A DNA stretch of 64,000 bases. Source: Psychroserpens sp. Hel_I_66 (lineage in GTDB: Bacteria > Bacteroidota > Bacteroidia > Flavobacteriales > Flavobacteriaceae). Shown here one piece after another: positions 47,874 to 56,666 of this stretch. The stretch lies in the NCBI RefSeq assembly GCF_000799465.1, contig NZ_JUGU01000001.1:3778991-3842990 (forward strand), given 5' to 3'. The number at the start of each line of letters is the position of its first letter. The stretch's first letter is position 1. The notes below the pieces were generated by a model, which made no database searches, was not told the origin of the DNA, and saw nothing but the letters and a program-made list of their open reading frames with translations. The position numbers and the translations under genes are program-made.

Positions 47874-48413
47874 TTGCGTCTATTGAAATCTCCCGAAAAC
47901 ATTCAGTCATTAATTAACTTATTGTCGAAATCGTCACTTAAAGATTACAATTCAATTCTCAAGAATTTTGATTTTGAGTCTATTGATTTCTCGACGTTTC
48001 AAAGTTGGTCAAAAGATCGATACACCAGAAACTGCTTGTTTAGAGATGTGAATTTTGAACTTATCCTGATATGCTGGAATCAAGATCAAGAAACATCTAT
48101 TCATGGGCATAATGGAGAAGATTGCTGGGTCTATCTCATAGACGGGGAAATGGAAGAAGTGTTTTTCGAGCAAGACCAGCAACATAAACTATTGCAAAGT
48201 GGATCTCAAAAAGTGAAGCCAAAACAGCTTACGTTTATGAACGATAAGATTGGGTTTCATAAATTGAAAAATAGCAATGACGGTAAATCTATGAGTTTGC
48301 ACGTGTATGCCAAACCTATTGAGAACTGTGTTTCTTTTGATGAGACATCAAATGAATTTATTGAGAGGACTTTAAGTTATGATACTTTTAAAGAGCTAAC
48401 AATTAGAGATTAA
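47874..48413 (+). CDS. Cysteine dioxygenase with eukaryote-like active site
   Basis: A 179-residue cupin iron enzyme that oxidises cysteine with O2 to cysteine sulfinate. Using the TTG at 47874 as residue 1, iron ligands H77 and H79 are in SIHGHNGEDCWVYLIDG and H129 in KIGFHKL; substrate Arg is R52 (RYTRNCLF); H143 and Y145 are in SLHVYAKP. Cys84 falls at the place of rat Cys93 (five residues after the second His), so the Cys-Tyr crosslink of mammalian CDO is possible; bacterial forms usually have Gly. No ATG is near the 5' end; a second TTG at 47883 is possible. The 3' end overlaps the convergent T9SS plug gene by 4 bases. Confidence 0.93.
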   Translation: MRLLKSPENIQSLINLLSKSSLKDYNSILKNFDFESIDFSTFQSWSKDRYTRNCLFRDVNFELILICWNQDQETSIHGHNGEDCWVYLIDGEMEEVFFEQDQQHKLLQSGSQKVKPKQLTFMNDKIGFHKLKNSNDGKSMSLHVYAKPIENCVSFDETSNEFIERTLSYDTFKELTIRD

Positions 48414-49663
48414 TTAGAAATATTTACCGAGTTGGCTTCTCCATAACCTATGAGCTCATCAAAACGAGCGCCTAGATCTCTGTAATACACCAAAACTTTG
48501 TAATTGTTTTCGGTTTGCCAGAAATTACCGCTAATTCTGCCTTCGTCCAGTTGCCCATTTCTGTCAACAACAACATATTTGTAGTTGTAGAATCCCTGTT
48601 TTAGCTTTACTATGGCTTGGTACAGATTTTCTGTCTTATCAAAAGTGAGTCTGTTTTCATTAGTCAGTGCGTAGTTGTTGAAATTTCCGTAGATATAAAT
48701 ACCGCTGCCATCTTTTAATTCTGGATATTGTAATGCAAAATGTACATTGGTGTAATCTGCCTCAATATCAACATCATCTGTGTCTATGGCTGTAATTAAA
48801 AAATTACCGTTAATATCTGGGTTATAGGTGTAGGGTCTGTTTGCTCGTGGTCCTTCAATAAATAAATAGCTATTATAAATGTCTTTTAAATCAATAAATT
48901 GGACGCCAACATTTGCGCCTCTCACATCTTTGGTTTCAAAAAACCGAAACTCATTACTTGCCCAAAAAGCGGTCTCCTTAACATATTTATAAATCAGTTC
49001 TTTGCCAATAGTGTACTGAGGTTTTATATTTTTAATGGACGTGTGTAAATTGTTATTTTGAATGATCAGTGTTTTGATTCTTTCTTTTGGATTGTTTAAA
49101 ATCAAGGCTCCAGAGTTTATCACAATATCAACACTTTGCTTCCTGTCTATAAATTTTACATCTCTGGATCTTTTAATCGAAACGCCAACTCCTACTTGTT
49201 CTTTGTACATCATAAATTTTCTTGTAAAGACAACCTCTTGGTTTTCATTATAGATTGAGATGATGTAATTGCCAGATTTTGTCAATGCGCGAGTTTGCTC
49301 ATTCGGGATTTGTAAATCATAATGGGAGTAAAGTTGGTAGGCGTTGAAAGAATTTTGGTAGTTCACAATTCTATAGTTGTCAAAACCATCCATGAATTCC
49401 ATTTTAACGAGATTAGACCTTGTCCAGTCATAGTTGTAATGCTCTATGGTGTAATAGAAATCTGGCTCATCTGTAGTCAAAACGTCAAATTCTAGATTGA
49501 AAGATTCACCTAATCTTAGAATTGGCAATTGGCCTTGTGATGAGGTTCTGCTTTTAAAGGTGACGGTTTTGATGTAATCTGGTGGATTGATTTCTTCGGT
49601 TTGAGAAAACCCTAAGGCAGATATGAGTACAGCGAACAGAGATAAATAAAAATTCTTAATCAT
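48410..49663 (-). CDS. Type IX secretion system plug protein (DUF5103)
   Basis: A 417-residue secreted protein with a signal peptide (NFYLSLFAVLISALGFSQTEE). DUF5103 features are visible: YIKTVTFKSRTSSQGQLPILRLGESFNLEFDVL (in parts), FYYTIEHYNYDWTRSNLVKMEFMDG, and the C-terminal FALQYPELKDGSGIYIYGNFNNYALTNENRL with LKQGFYNYKYVVVDRNG, a carbohydrate-module-like part. Proteins of this family close the periplasmic side of the T9SS translocon pore. porT, another T9SS gene, lies at 30.4 kb in this window. Confidence 0.88.
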   Translation of the reverse strand: MIKNFYLSLFAVLISALGFSQTEEINPPDYIKTVTFKSRTSSQGQLPILRLGESFNLEFDVLTTDEPDFYYTIEHYNYDWTRSNLVKMEFMDGFDNYRIVNYQNSFNAYQLYSHYDLQIPNEQTRALTKSGNYIISIYNENQEVVFTRKFMMYKEQVGVGVSIKRSRDVKFIDRKQSVDIVINSGALILNNPKERIKTLIIQNNNLHTSIKNIKPQYTIGKELIYKYVKETAFWASNEFRFFETKDVRGANVGVQFIDLKDIYNSYLFIEGPRANRPYTYNPDINGNFLITAIDTDDVDIEADYTNVHFALQYPELKDGSGIYIYGNFNNYALTNENRLTFDKTENLYQAIVKLKQGFYNYKYVVVDRNGQLDEGRISGNFWQTENNYKVLVYYRDLGARFDELIGYGEANSVNISN

Positions 49664-49783
49664 TAATAGTAGTTTGATATGTAAAGATAAACAAAATCTG
49701 TGCCTTAATAATAATTAACTTATTTAGAATATTTAAAAATAACAAACTTCGATAATATGTTACTTTTTTACTCAATTTATTCG

Positions 49784-49791
49784 TATTTTTG
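49784..49791 (+). promoter_or_regulatory. Promoter -7 element of the nqr operon
   Basis: TATTTTTG, 38 bases before the nqrA ATG; no other promoter-like sequence is seen within the operon, whose gaps are short. Confidence 0.5.
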
Positions 49792-49828
49792 CACCGATTT
49801 TTAGACAACTAATTTCAATATAAAGCGT

Positions 49829-51178
49829 ATGTCAAAAGACATTAAGATTAAAAAAGGTCTGGATATAAAACTTGTAGGCGAAGCTGAAAAAACAGTTGAA
49901 CAAGCCATTATAAGTAACTTCTGCACTATTAGACCCGAAGATTTTCATAGCATTACCCCTAAACTTGTTGCAAAAGAAGGCGCAAGTGTAAAAGCGGGTG
50001 ACGTTCTTTTTTATAATAAGGATGTAGAAGCTATGAAATTTGTTTCACCTGTTTCTGGAGAAGTAGTTGAAATTGAAAGAGGACCAAGACGTCGTATTGA
50101 TGCTATTAAGATTCAGACCAATAAACCACAGTCATTCAAAGATTTTGGTAAATTTGATGTGAATTCTAACGCAGATGCAACTAAAGCACATTTATTGGCT
50201 TCAGGATGTTGGACGTTCATTAAGCAAAGACCTTATGATGTCATTGCAAATCCAGAAAAATCACCAAAGGCTATTTTTATTTCGGGTTACGCAACAGCAC
50301 CTCTAGCAGCAGATTTAGATTATGTTCTTGCAGGTAAAGAGGCTGAATTACAAGCAGCAGTATCTGCCTTGGCAAAACTAATCGAAGGGAAAGTTCATAT
50401 TGGTATTGGGTCTAACAACTCACCGTTGGCAAATATCAAAGACGCTTTAACTCATAAAGTTTCTGGTCCTCATCCATCAGGAAATGTTGGCACACATATT
50501 AATAAATTGAGCCCAATAAATAAAGGGGAGATAGTTTGGACAATCAACGCGCAAGATCTTGTGATTATTGGAGAATTGTTGCTTACAGGTAAATTTAATG
50601 CAGAGCGTATGGTCGCTTTAGCAGGATCTTCAGTAAAAAAACCAAGATATTTCAAAACTATTATTGGTAGCGAAGTATCGACAATGGTTTATGATAATGG
50701 CGTCGATAAAGATGGAAATGATCGTATTATCTCCGGAAATGTGCTATCGGGAAAACAACTTAAGCCAGATGGAGCTTTAGGCTATTACGATAACTTGATT
50801 ACAGTAATTCCTGAAGGTGACGATTACGAATTTTTTGGATGGAACAAACCTGTTTTTAATAAAATCTCTACATCAAGAGCATTGACGTTTTCTTGGCTAA
50901 ACCCAAAGAAAAAATATGAGCTTGATACCAATACAAATGGTGAGCATCGTGCATTTGTAATTACAGGATCTTACGAAGAAGTGTTTCCGTTGGATATTTA
51001 TCCAATGCAAATACTTAAAGCCTGTAAATATGAAGATTTAGACGAAATGGAAGCCCTTGGAATGTACGAAGTTGCACCAGAGGATTTTGCATTGACAGAA
51101 TTTATTTGTGTGTCTAAACAACCACATCAAGATATTATTAGAAAAGGATTAGACTTAATGCTTAAAGAAATTGGATAA
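49829..51178 (+). CDS. nqrA: Na+-translocating NADH-quinone reductase subunit A
   Basis: A 449-residue peripheral subunit of NQR. Blocks: KKGLDIKLVGEAEKTVEQA, RPEDFHSITPKLVAKEGASVKAGDVLF, FVSPVSGEVVEIERGPRRRIDAIKI, GPHPSGNVGTHINKLSPINKGEIVWTIN (in parts) and the C-terminal EEVFPLDIYPMQILKACKYEDLDEMEALGMYE. First gene of a six-gene operon that couples NADH oxidation and quinone reduction to Na+ export at the inner membrane. Confidence 0.97.
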   Translation: MSKDIKIKKGLDIKLVGEAEKTVEQAIISNFCTIRPEDFHSITPKLVAKEGASVKAGDVLFYNKDVEAMKFVSPVSGEVVEIERGPRRRIDAIKIQTNKPQSFKDFGKFDVNSNADATKAHLLASGCWTFIKQRPYDVIANPEKSPKAIFISGYATAPLAADLDYVLAGKEAELQAAVSALAKLIEGKVHIGIGSNNSPLANIKDALTHKVSGPHPSGNVGTHINKLSPINKGEIVWTINAQDLVIIGELLLTGKFNAERMVALAGSSVKKPRYFKTIIGSEVSTMVYDNGVDKDGNDRIISGNVLSGKQLKPDGALGYYDNLITVIPEGDDYEFFGWNKPVFNKISTSRALTFSWLNPKKKYELDTNTNGEHRAFVITGSYEEVFPLDIYPMQILKACKYEDLDEMEALGMYEVAPEDFALTEFICVSKQPHQDIIRKGLDLMLKEIG

Positions 51179-51211
51179 TTATTCATTTAGAATAAATGAA
51201 ATATAAGACTT

Positions 51212-52435
51212 ATGGGTTTAAAAAGTAATTTACATAACTTAAAAGAAAAGTATAAAGGGACCAAAATGGCTCCTGCATTTAATGCATTACATACTTTTTT
51301 ATATTTACCAAACGAGACCACTCACAATGGTACTCATATCAAAGCTGCAGATGATTTAAAGCGTACTATGAATACGGTAATCATGGCATTAGTGCCATGT
51401 TTAGTGTTTGGTATGTTTAATGCAGGATATCAACATTACGTTGCTTTGAAAGAAATTGATAGAAGTTCTGGTTTTTTAGCATCTACATTTTGGACGTGGG
51501 ATAATTTCGTAGTAGGACTTTGGCAAGTATTACCACTTGTGATTGTGTCTTACGGAGTTGGTCTTGCAGTAGAATTTGTTTTTGCTATTATAAAAGGACA
51601 TGAAGTTGAAGAAGGTTACTTAGTTACAGGTATGTTAGTGCCATTGATTGTTCCTGTTGATATTCCATTATGGATGTTGGCTGTAGCAGTAATATTTGGT
51701 GTCGTTATTGGTAAAGAGGTATTTGGAGGAACAGGAATGAATATTTTAAATCCTGCTTTAACAATTAGAGCCTTTTTGTTCTTCGCTTATCCAACTTGGA
51801 TGTCTGGAGATAAAGTTTGGGTTCATGGAGCTGTAGAACGTGATCAAATGATTGCTAACGGTTCTAATTTAGATGCTATTTCTGGAGAAACAATCTTAGG
51901 TAGTTATGCGCAAAGCAATAGTGTTGTTTATGATTATTGGGATATGTTCTGGGGACTTATTCCAGGATCAGTTGGAGAAACATCTAAATTTTTAATCATT
52001 ATTGGAGCACTATTTTTAATATTTACAAAAGTAGGAAGCTGGAGAATTATTCTATCTACTTTAGTTGGTGCTTTAGTAATGGGACTTATCTTTAATGGTG
52101 TTGTTGACGCTGGTTGGATCGGTGATACAAGTAAATTCTACGGATTGATGAGTGTCCCATTTTGGCAACATTTAATTATTGGTAGTATTTTATTTGGAGC
52201 AGTGTATATGGCAACAGATCCTGTTACCGCATCACAAACTAATAAAGGAAAATGGATTTATGGATTCTTAATAGGTTTCTTATCTATTATGATTCGTGTA
52301 TTTAATCCAGCCTATCCAGAAGGTGTATTCTTGGCAATCTTATTGATGAACGTATTTGCACCAACTATTGATCACTATGTTGTTCAAGGAAATATAAAGA
52401 AAAGAATGAAGCGTTTAAAACTTAAAACAGCTTAA
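51212..52435 (+). CDS. nqrB: Na+-translocating NADH-quinone reductase subunit B
   Basis: A 407-residue integral membrane subunit. The flavin-attachment motif S-x-x-T is seen in LDAISGETILGSY (Thr to which FMN is covalently bound). Further family blocks: KEVFGGTGMNILNPALTIRAFLFFAYPTWMSGDKVW (in parts) and GAVYMATDPVTASQTNKGKWIYGFLIGF. Membrane helices are numerous. It binds FMN and riboflavin and forms part of the Na+ and quinone path; it follows nqrA by 33 bases. Confidence 0.97.
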   Translation: MGLKSNLHNLKEKYKGTKMAPAFNALHTFLYLPNETTHNGTHIKAADDLKRTMNTVIMALVPCLVFGMFNAGYQHYVALKEIDRSSGFLASTFWTWDNFVVGLWQVLPLVIVSYGVGLAVEFVFAIIKGHEVEEGYLVTGMLVPLIVPVDIPLWMLAVAVIFGVVIGKEVFGGTGMNILNPALTIRAFLFFAYPTWMSGDKVWVHGAVERDQMIANGSNLDAISGETILGSYAQSNSVVYDYWDMFWGLIPGSVGETSKFLIIIGALFLIFTKVGSWRIILSTLVGALVMGLIFNGVVDAGWIGDTSKFYGLMSVPFWQHLIIGSILFGAVYMATDPVTASQTNKGKWIYGFLIGFLSIMIRVFNPAYPEGVFLAILLMNVFAPTIDHYVVQGNIKKRMKRLKLKTA

Positions 52436-52437
52436 TC

Positions 52438-53238
52438 ATGGAGAAGAAAACAGATAAAAATATATATACTATTATTTTCGCAGTTGCGATGGTCGTGGTT
52501 GTTGGGTCATTATTGGCATTTACAGCTTCATCTTTAAAACCAGCAATTACAGAGAATGAGAGAATAGAAAAACAACAAAATATCCTTTACGCACTGGGTG
52601 AAAATGAAAATGAAGGAGATGGAGATATCGCTTTTGTGTCTACAGATAAGGTTTCCGAAGCATTTAAAACAAAAGTGTCAGAGCAATTGGTTTTAGAATC
52701 TAAAGATGGGAACATCGTAAAAACGATGACCAGAGAAGAATATATGTCTGCCAATAATAATCAAGAGCCTTATTTGATTGACGTAAAAAAACAGCAGGCT
52801 AATGCAAAAGCGGGTGAATCTCGTTTATTGCCACTTTTTGTTGGTAAATCAGAGGAAGGAGAAACCTTATATGTAGCGCCTATAAGAGGTAAAGGTCTTT
52901 GGGATGCAATTTGGGGTTATGTTGCTGTTGATAAAGATATGATCGTAAGAGGAACATTTTTTGACCACGCTGGAGAAACTCCTGGTTTAGGTGCAAACAT
53001 CAAGCAACGTTACTTTATGGATGATTTTTACGGAGAACATTTATTGACAGAAGCAGGAGTATTTAAAGGAATTGACGTTGCTAAAGGTAATGCAGATCCT
53101 AAAAATAATGATAAAACAGATTATGAGGTAGATGCTTTAGCAGGAGCGACCATTACAGGTGATGGTGTGTCTGCAATGATCAAAGCAGATTTGAAATTAT
53201 ATTTACCTTATTTCCAAAATTTAAAAACAGCTAACTAA
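52438..53238 (+). CDS. nqrC: Na+-translocating NADH-quinone reductase subunit C
   Basis: A 266-residue subunit with one N-terminal helix (IYTIIFAVAMVVVVGSLLAFTA) and a periplasmic FMN-binding domain. The covalent FMN threonine is in VDALAGATITGDGVSAMI (S/AGAT motif), and GLWDAIWGYVAVDKD and FFDHAGETPGLGANIK are typical. ApbE would attach the flavin; no apbE gene is present in this window. Two bases separate it from nqrB. Confidence 0.97.
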   Translation: MEKKTDKNIYTIIFAVAMVVVVGSLLAFTASSLKPAITENERIEKQQNILYALGENENEGDGDIAFVSTDKVSEAFKTKVSEQLVLESKDGNIVKTMTREEYMSANNNQEPYLIDVKKQQANAKAGESRLLPLFVGKSEEGETLYVAPIRGKGLWDAIWGYVAVDKDMIVRGTFFDHAGETPGLGANIKQRYFMDDFYGEHLLTEAGVFKGIDVAKGNADPKNNDKTDYEVDALAGATITGDGVSAMIKADLKLYLPYFQNLKTAN

Positions 53239-53241
53239 ACT

Positions 53242-53886
53242 ATGGGACTACTTTCAAAAAAAGACGGAAAGTTAATTACTGATCCGTTAGCAGATAACAA
53301 CCCAATCACCATTCAAGTACTTGGTATTTGTTCCGCTTTAGCAATTACAGCAGAGCTCAAAGCCTCTTTAGTAATGGCAATCGCAGTAATATTTGTATTG
53401 GGTATTGGTAATGTGGTTATTTCTTTGATGCGTAATATCATTCCATCAAAAATTAGAATTATCGTACAACTAATCGTTGTAGCAACCCTGGTGATTATTG
53501 TAGATCAAGTGCTAAAAGCATTTGCCTATGAGTTGAGTAAGACACTTTCAGTATTTATTGGTTTAATTATTACCAATTGTATCATTATGGGACGTTTTGA
53601 AGCTTTTGCCCTCGGAAACGGACCATGGAGATCATTTCTTGACGGAATAGGAAACGCTTTAGGTTATGGTGTAATTTTAATAATTGTCGGATTTTTTAGA
53701 GAATTATTAGGATCTGGAACATTATTCGGAATCCCTGTATTGGGAGATGCCATTGAAAAGACAGGAGTTTATGCATCAGGTTATGAAAACAACGGTTTTA
53801 TGTTAATGCCACCAATGGCATTGATTATCGTTGGTTTATTAATTTGGGTACAACGTAGTAGAAACAAAGATTTAATAGAAGATTAA
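53242..53886 (+). CDS. nqrD: Na+-translocating NADH-quinone reductase subunit D
   Basis: A 214-residue integral subunit with six helices, homologous to RnfE. Blocks: VQVLGICSALAITAELKASLVMAIAVIFVLG-type N-terminus, LIITNCIIMGRFEAFALGNGPWRSFLDGIGNALGYG (in parts, with the conserved Cys of the membrane [2Fe-2S] cluster shared with NqrE in TNCIIMGR) and FRELLGSGTLFGIPV. It starts three bases after nqrC. Confidence 0.97.
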   Translation: MGLLSKKDGKLITDPLADNNPITIQVLGICSALAITAELKASLVMAIAVIFVLGIGNVVISLMRNIIPSKIRIIVQLIVVATLVIIVDQVLKAFAYELSKTLSVFIGLIITNCIIMGRFEAFALGNGPWRSFLDGIGNALGYGVILIIVGFFRELLGSGTLFGIPVLGDAIEKTGVYASGYENNGFMLMPPMALIIVGLLIWVQRSRNKDLIED

Positions 53887-53962
53887 AAAGAAATCAGTTG
53901 AAATGATTTGTTTGAAACTATTAGCAAATTAACAAAAACTGAAACCTATAAAATAAAAGACA

Positions 53963-54691
53963 ATGATAGAACACATCGAACTATTTTTTAAGTCCATTTT
54001 TATTGATAACATGGTATTTGCTGTATTCTTGGGTATGTGCTCATACTTAGCGGTATCTAAAAAAGTATCAACAGCAGTTGGTCTTGGAGCAGCAGTAATC
54101 TTTGTATTGGCCATCACGGTACCTTTAAACTGGTTATTGGATCAATACCTTTTACAGCCTGGAGCATTAACATGGTTAGGCCCAGAGTATGCAGATTATG
54201 ATTTAAGTTTCTTATCGTTTATCATGTTTATTGCAACCATTGCAACAATGGTACAATTGGTAGAAATTGTAGTTGAGAAATTCTCACCATCGTTATACAA
54301 CTCACTGGGTATATTTTTACCGCTTATTGCTGTAAACTGTGCTATTTTAGGAGGATCTTTATTCATGCAAGCACGTGAAATTGAAACTTTAGGTCTAGCG
54401 TTTAACTACGGTATTTCTTCTGGTATTGGTTGGTTCTTGGCTATTTTAGCGATTGCTGCCATTCGTGAAAAAATCAGATATTCTAATGTGCCAGCACCTT
54501 TAAGAGGTTTAGGGATTACATTTATCATTACTGGATTAATGGGAATTGGTTTTTTAAGTTTTGGAGGTATGTTAACAGGAGGAGATGAAGAGGGAGAGCC
54601 TACAACTGAGCCAAGAGGAGAAGTGAATACAATACAAACCAATGAAGAAGACGCTAAGATATTAGCAGATAACACTAAAATAATTGAGTAG
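53963..54691 (+). CDS. nqrE: Na+-translocating NADH-quinone reductase subunit E, with acidic C-terminal extension
   Basis: A 242-residue integral subunit homologous to RnfA and NqrD, with six helices. Blocks: ELFFKSIFIDNMVFAVFLGMCSYLAVSKKV, IAVNCAILGGSLFM (conserved Cys of the membrane iron-sulfur site) and YGISSGIGWFLAILAIAAIREKI. The typical family length is about 200 residues; here the end carries about 40 extra residues that are polar and acidic (GGDEEGEPTTEPRGEVNT). It ends one base before the nqrF ATG. Confidence 0.96.
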   Translation: MIEHIELFFKSIFIDNMVFAVFLGMCSYLAVSKKVSTAVGLGAAVIFVLAITVPLNWLLDQYLLQPGALTWLGPEYADYDLSFLSFIMFIATIATMVQLVEIVVEKFSPSLYNSLGIFLPLIAVNCAILGGSLFMQAREIETLGLAFNYGISSGIGWFLAILAIAAIREKIRYSNVPAPLRGLGITFIITGLMGIGFLSFGGMLTGGDEEGEPTTEPRGEVNTIQTNEEDAKILADNTKIIE

Positions 54692-54692
54692 T

Positions 54693-56006
54693 ATGATAGT
54701 TTTAGAAGCAGGAACAATAGGAACAGTAGTAGCAACTGTAGTAGCGTTTTTAGTCATCTCGCTTATACTTATAAGTCTATTACTAGTTGTAAAACAAAAA
54801 TTATCTCCATCTGGACCCGTAACAATTAAGATTAACGGTGAAAAAGAAATTGAGGTTGCCTCTGGAGGTACACTATTATCTACTTTAGGTGGTGAAAAAA
54901 TATTCTTACCATCTGCTTGTGGTGGAGGTGGAACATGTATTCAATGTGAATGTCACGTACTTTCTGGTGGTGGTGAAGCATTGCCAACTGAAACCCCTCA
55001 CTTTAGTAGAAAAGAATTAGCACATGGCGCACGATTATCCTGCCAGGTAAAAGTGAAGCAGGATATGGAAATTACAATTCCTGAGGAGGTCTTCGGAATT
55101 AAAAAATGGGAAGCAACCGTTGTGCGTAACTACAACGTAGCCTCGTTTATCAAAGAATTTGTTGTGGAGATTCCTGAAGATATGGGCTATAAAGCTGGAG
55201 GTTATATTCAAATTGAAATTCCGCCATGTGAGGTGAAGTTTGAGGATATGGATATCACTGCGCACCCAGAAGAGCACGAAACTCCAAATAAGTTTCAAGC
55301 AGAGTGGGATAAATTTGGTCTTTGGCCATTGGTGATGAAAAATGCTGAAACTGTAGAAAGAGCCTACTCTATGGCCTCTTATCCTGCAGAAGGGCGTGAA
55401 ATCATGCTTAACGTACGTATTGCAACTCCGCCTTGGGATCGCGCAAAAAATCAATGGATGAACGTAAACCCTGGAATTGCATCTTCATACATTTTCAATC
55501 AGAAAAAAGGTGATAAAGTAGTTATTTCTGGACCTTACGGTGAATTCTTTATCAATGAATCTGAAAGTGAGATGCTTTACGTTGGAGGAGGAGCTGGTAT
55601 GGCGCCAATGCGTTCTCATCTATACGAATTATTTAGAACCATCAAAACCGGTCGTAAAGTAACGTATTGGTATGGTGGACGTTCAAAAAGAGAATTATTC
55701 TACATTGAGCACTTTAGAAAATTAGAAAAAGATTTCCCTAACTTTAAATTCTACATGGCACTTTCTGAGCCTGCAGAAGAAGACAACTGGAAAGTCAAAA
55801 AAGATATTAATGATGAAGCAGGTGATGGTTTTGTAGGTTTTATTCACAATTGTGTAATAGACAACTACCTTAAGCACCATGAAGCACCAGAAGATATTGA
55901 GCTTTATTTCTGTGGACCACCATTAATGAACCAAGCGGTTCAAAAAATGGGTGAGGATTATGGTATCCCAGATGAGCACATTAGATTTGATGACTTTGGT
56001 GGCTAA
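54693..56006 (+). CDS. nqrF: Na+-translocating NADH-quinone reductase subunit F
   Basis: A 437-residue electron-input subunit. One N-terminal helix (TVVATVVAFLVISLILISLL), then a [2Fe-2S] ferredoxin domain with Cys in SACGGGGTCIQCECHVLSG and the fourth Cys in GARLSCQVKV, a FAD domain (ERAYSMASYPAEG, GIASSYIFN) and a NADH-binding domain (LYVGGGAGMAPMRSHL, LYFCGPPLMNQ). It oxidises NADH and passes electrons into the complex. I chose the ATG at 54693, one base after the nqrE stop, over a TTG at 54684 that overlaps nqrE. Confidence 0.97.
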   Translation: MIVLEAGTIGTVVATVVAFLVISLILISLLLVVKQKLSPSGPVTIKINGEKEIEVASGGTLLSTLGGEKIFLPSACGGGGTCIQCECHVLSGGGEALPTETPHFSRKELAHGARLSCQVKVKQDMEITIPEEVFGIKKWEATVVRNYNVASFIKEFVVEIPEDMGYKAGGYIQIEIPPCEVKFEDMDITAHPEEHETPNKFQAEWDKFGLWPLVMKNAETVERAYSMASYPAEGREIMLNVRIATPPWDRAKNQWMNVNPGIASSYIFNQKKGDKVVISGPYGEFFINESESEMLYVGGGAGMAPMRSHLYELFRTIKTGRKVTYWYGGRSKRELFYIEHFRKLEKDFPNFKFYMALSEPAEEDNWKVKKDINDEAGDGFVGFIHNCVIDNYLKHHEAPEDIELYFCGPPLMNQAVQKMGEDYGIPDEHIRFDDFGG

Positions 56007-56030
56007 GTCGCTAAACGACATTATACAAAA

Positions 56031-56058
56031 AACGTCATGCTGAACTTGTTTCAGTATG
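56031..56058 (+). repeat. Possible dispersed intergenic repeat GTCATGCTGAACTTGTTTCA
   Basis: A short imperfect hairpin (CTGAA / TTCAG) in the word GTCATGCTGAACTTGTTTCA, which I recall as a frequent intergenic repeat in Bacteroidota genomes. Only one copy occurs in this window, so the repeat status is from memory. Confidence 0.4.
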
Positions 56059-56069
56059 TTATATAAAAT

Positions 56070-56101
56070 TAAAAACCAACTCAATTGAGTTGGTTTTTAA
56101 T
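56070..56101. terminator. Bidirectional terminator between nqrF and the next gene
   Basis: A perfect palindrome around AACTCAATTGAGTT, extended by CCAA/TTGG and A/T arms, so both strands end in T runs. It ends transcription of nqrABCDEF and of the convergent small gene. Confidence 0.85.
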
Positions 56102-56120
56102 TTTATAATAATTCAATTTT

Positions 56121-56582
56121 TTAAACGGACACTAACTCATATTTAGGTTCACCATTAAGTTGGGTTTCAAATAATTTGGTATAATCCATCACATTAGGAA
56201 CACAATCTAATTGACAGAGCAAACCTATTACTGCTGAAAGCCCATTAAACAACAAATCCTTATCCTGCGGATTTTCTGGTCTTTTGTTATTTTTTCTCCG
56301 GAAAGGAAGCTGGTAGCCACAAGCCTTTAAAAAGGTAGCTTCAATTTGTAATAATTCTTGAGGTGTATAGCCATTAAAACGCCTATTTAGCATTTGGTGC
56401 ACATTTCCGAGGTAATTTAATTTTGTAGAGCCATGATCGTCTGAGAGATGTTGCCAAGCATCTGTACGGTCTAAAATATTGCCTACTGCGCAACTTTTAC
56501 AGCATTCTGGATGGAGTTCATTATTGTGAAAAGCCATATAAAGTTTGTTAATGGCGCTTTCTAATCGGTTTGAGGTGTTCAT
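56121..56582 (-). CDS. Small conserved Cys-containing protein next to nqr, function unknown
   Basis: A 153-residue protein without signal or membrane helix. Conserved-looking features are LYMAFHNNELHPECCKSCAVGNILDR, with three close Cys (CCKSC), WQHLSDDHGSTKLNYLG, and RRFNGYTPQELLQIEATFLKACGYQLPF; another Cys cluster is LLCQLDCVPN. The pattern could bind iron or zinc. I recall homologues in flavobacteria labelled as NQR subunit F, a mislabel that probably reflects their position beside the nqr operon; here it is convergent with nqrF. A role with NQR is unproven. Confidence 0.75.
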   Translation of the reverse strand: MNTSNRLESAINKLYMAFHNNELHPECCKSCAVGNILDRTDAWQHLSDDHGSTKLNYLGNVHQMLNRRFNGYTPQELLQIEATFLKACGYQLPFRRKNNKRPENPQDKDLLFNGLSAVIGLLCQLDCVPNVMDYTKLFETQLNGEPKYELVSV

Positions 56583-56666
56583 AGCAAATTGTTTTCAAGT
56601 TCTTTTTCCGAAGTAAAAGATACAAAAAATGGGACTTAAAATCAAGCCATGATAAATAACTGCACC

